From Roseburia zhanii (GTDB lineage: Bacteria > Bacillota > Clostridia > Lachnospirales > Lachnospiraceae), in assembly GCF_014287635.1 (NCBI RefSeq), contig NZ_JACOPH010000008.1, positions 62,001 to 126,000 of the forward strand: a stretch of DNA of 64,000 bases. Direction: 5' to 3'. A program made the position numbers and the translations under genes. A model generated the notes under the pieces. It made no database searches. It had not been told where the DNA came from and worked only from the letters and a program-made list of their open reading frames with translations. This document shows, piece by piece, positions 63,642 to 64,000 of this stretch. Each line of letters opens with the position of its first letter. Positions within the stretch are counted from its first letter, which is position 1.

Positions 63642-64000
63642 ATGAAGCAAAAACAGGAGATCATACATATCATGCCAGTCAGACTAAGGATGAAGCTGGA
63701 ACAGATCCTAAGAGAACAGGAAGATCTTGAAGAAATCCGTATCCGTATCGGACAACCTGTAGAATTATGTTGTCAGAATAAAGAGATCTGGTTAAAAGAA
63801 TGTATCACAGAAGAAGATCTTGAAGAAATGCTGACTTTTATCAGCAAATATTCCATCTATGCATATGAAGAAGAAATACGGCAGGGATATCTGACGATCG
63901 AGGGAGGAAACCGGATCGGTTTTGCAGGACAGGTACGTATGAAAGACGGACAGGTTTTACGAATGACCAATATCCGCTTTTTGAATATCAGGATCGCAAA
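63642..64000 (+). CDS. spoIIIAA: stage III sporulation protein AA, 3'-truncated by window edge
   Basis: SpoIIIAA is the ATPase of the SpoIIIA-SpoIIQ channel linking mother cell and forespore. The visible 119 residues hold the N-terminal domain: LEEIRIRIGQPVEL, then ISKYSIYAYEEEIRQGYLTIEGGNRIGFAG and MTNIRFLNIRIA. The Walker motifs would lie beyond the edge (full length is about 310-330 residues). TAGGAG 8 bp before the ATG sets the start. Its presence implies at least a sporulation-derived gene set. Confidence 0.9.
   Translation, partial: MKQKQEIIHIMPVRLRMKLEQILREQEDLEEIRIRIGQPVELCCQNKEIWLKECITEEDLEEMLTFISKYSIYAYEEEIRQGYLTIEGGNRIGFAGQVRMKDGQVLRMTNIRFLNIRIA

Noticed and set aside
63425..63673. 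82-codon minus-strand frame
   Set aside because: It crosses the structured element B and the start of spoIIIAA; no credible start signal.

Overview
The window looks like a chromosomal segment of a low-GC, Gram-positive gut Clostridium relative, most likely a Lachnospiraceae member of the Roseburia/Agathobacter/Eubacterium rectale type. The gene orders rbgA-rnhB-ylqG-like-ylqH-like, DUF512-der-plsY-gpsA and rpsU followed by spoIIIAA support this, as do a perfect CIRCE element, AGGAGG ribosome binding sites, BspA-type leucine-rich surface proteins and the codon choice. This placement is inference; no 16S rRNA or other strict marker is present. No tRNA, rRNA, CRISPR array, prophage or intact insertion sequence was seen.

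Layout. 1-7245: translation, secretion and housekeeping genes (tgt 5'-truncated, yajC, lepB, rbgA, rnhB, a FliK-like protein, an FlhB-C-terminal-like protein, yraN, pgeF). 7286-10541: a GntR(YtrA)-ABC ATPase-permease operon. 10660-15514: DUF512 radical SAM protein, der, plsY, gpsA, dut. 15731-18098: a solitary MsmK/UgpC-type sugar ABC ATPase and a PucR/CdaR-type regulator. 18290-22500: type IIA topoisomerase B and A subunits. 22582-25201: folC and gshA.

25198-36525 is the most accessory-looking stretch. A convergent XRE regulator, a divergent XRE-LytTR pair and a secreted protein come first. Two BspA-like LRR proteins and a 1591-residue secreted multidomain protein follow. The LytTR regulator has lost the receiver phospho-acceptor Asp. 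The next promoter carries two 13-bp direct repeats 21 bp apart, placed like binding sites for LytTR regulators, so the regulator and the secreted gene probably form one unit. Three of the surface proteins end in the same Lys-rich Fn3-like module.

36632-38662 holds a HAD phosphatase, a CPBP protease and an MNT nucleotidyltransferase whose HEPN (HepT) toxin partner is a wreck. 38713-47343 holds gltBD, small membrane and HAD proteins and a DUF2974 hydrolase. 47463-53809 holds groESL under CIRCE, mgsA, degV, a LysR regulator and purA, which has a perfect terminator hairpin abutting its ribosome binding site. 54059-59766 pairs a LacI regulator with a large secreted GH30 glycosidase; a shared palindrome in both promoters suggests that the regulator controls itself and the enzyme. 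59890-64000 holds a small membrane protein, alaS, rpsU and the start of spoIIIAA. rpsU is flanked by two complex multi-hairpin intergenic elements that share an inverted structural core.

The most novel-looking items are the phosphorylation-independent LytTR module with its box pair, the inverted structured repeats around rpsU (one inside a 185-bp element with perfect 14-bp terminal inverted repeats), the hairpin-headed dispersed repeats at 29626 and 53871, and the purA leader terminator.
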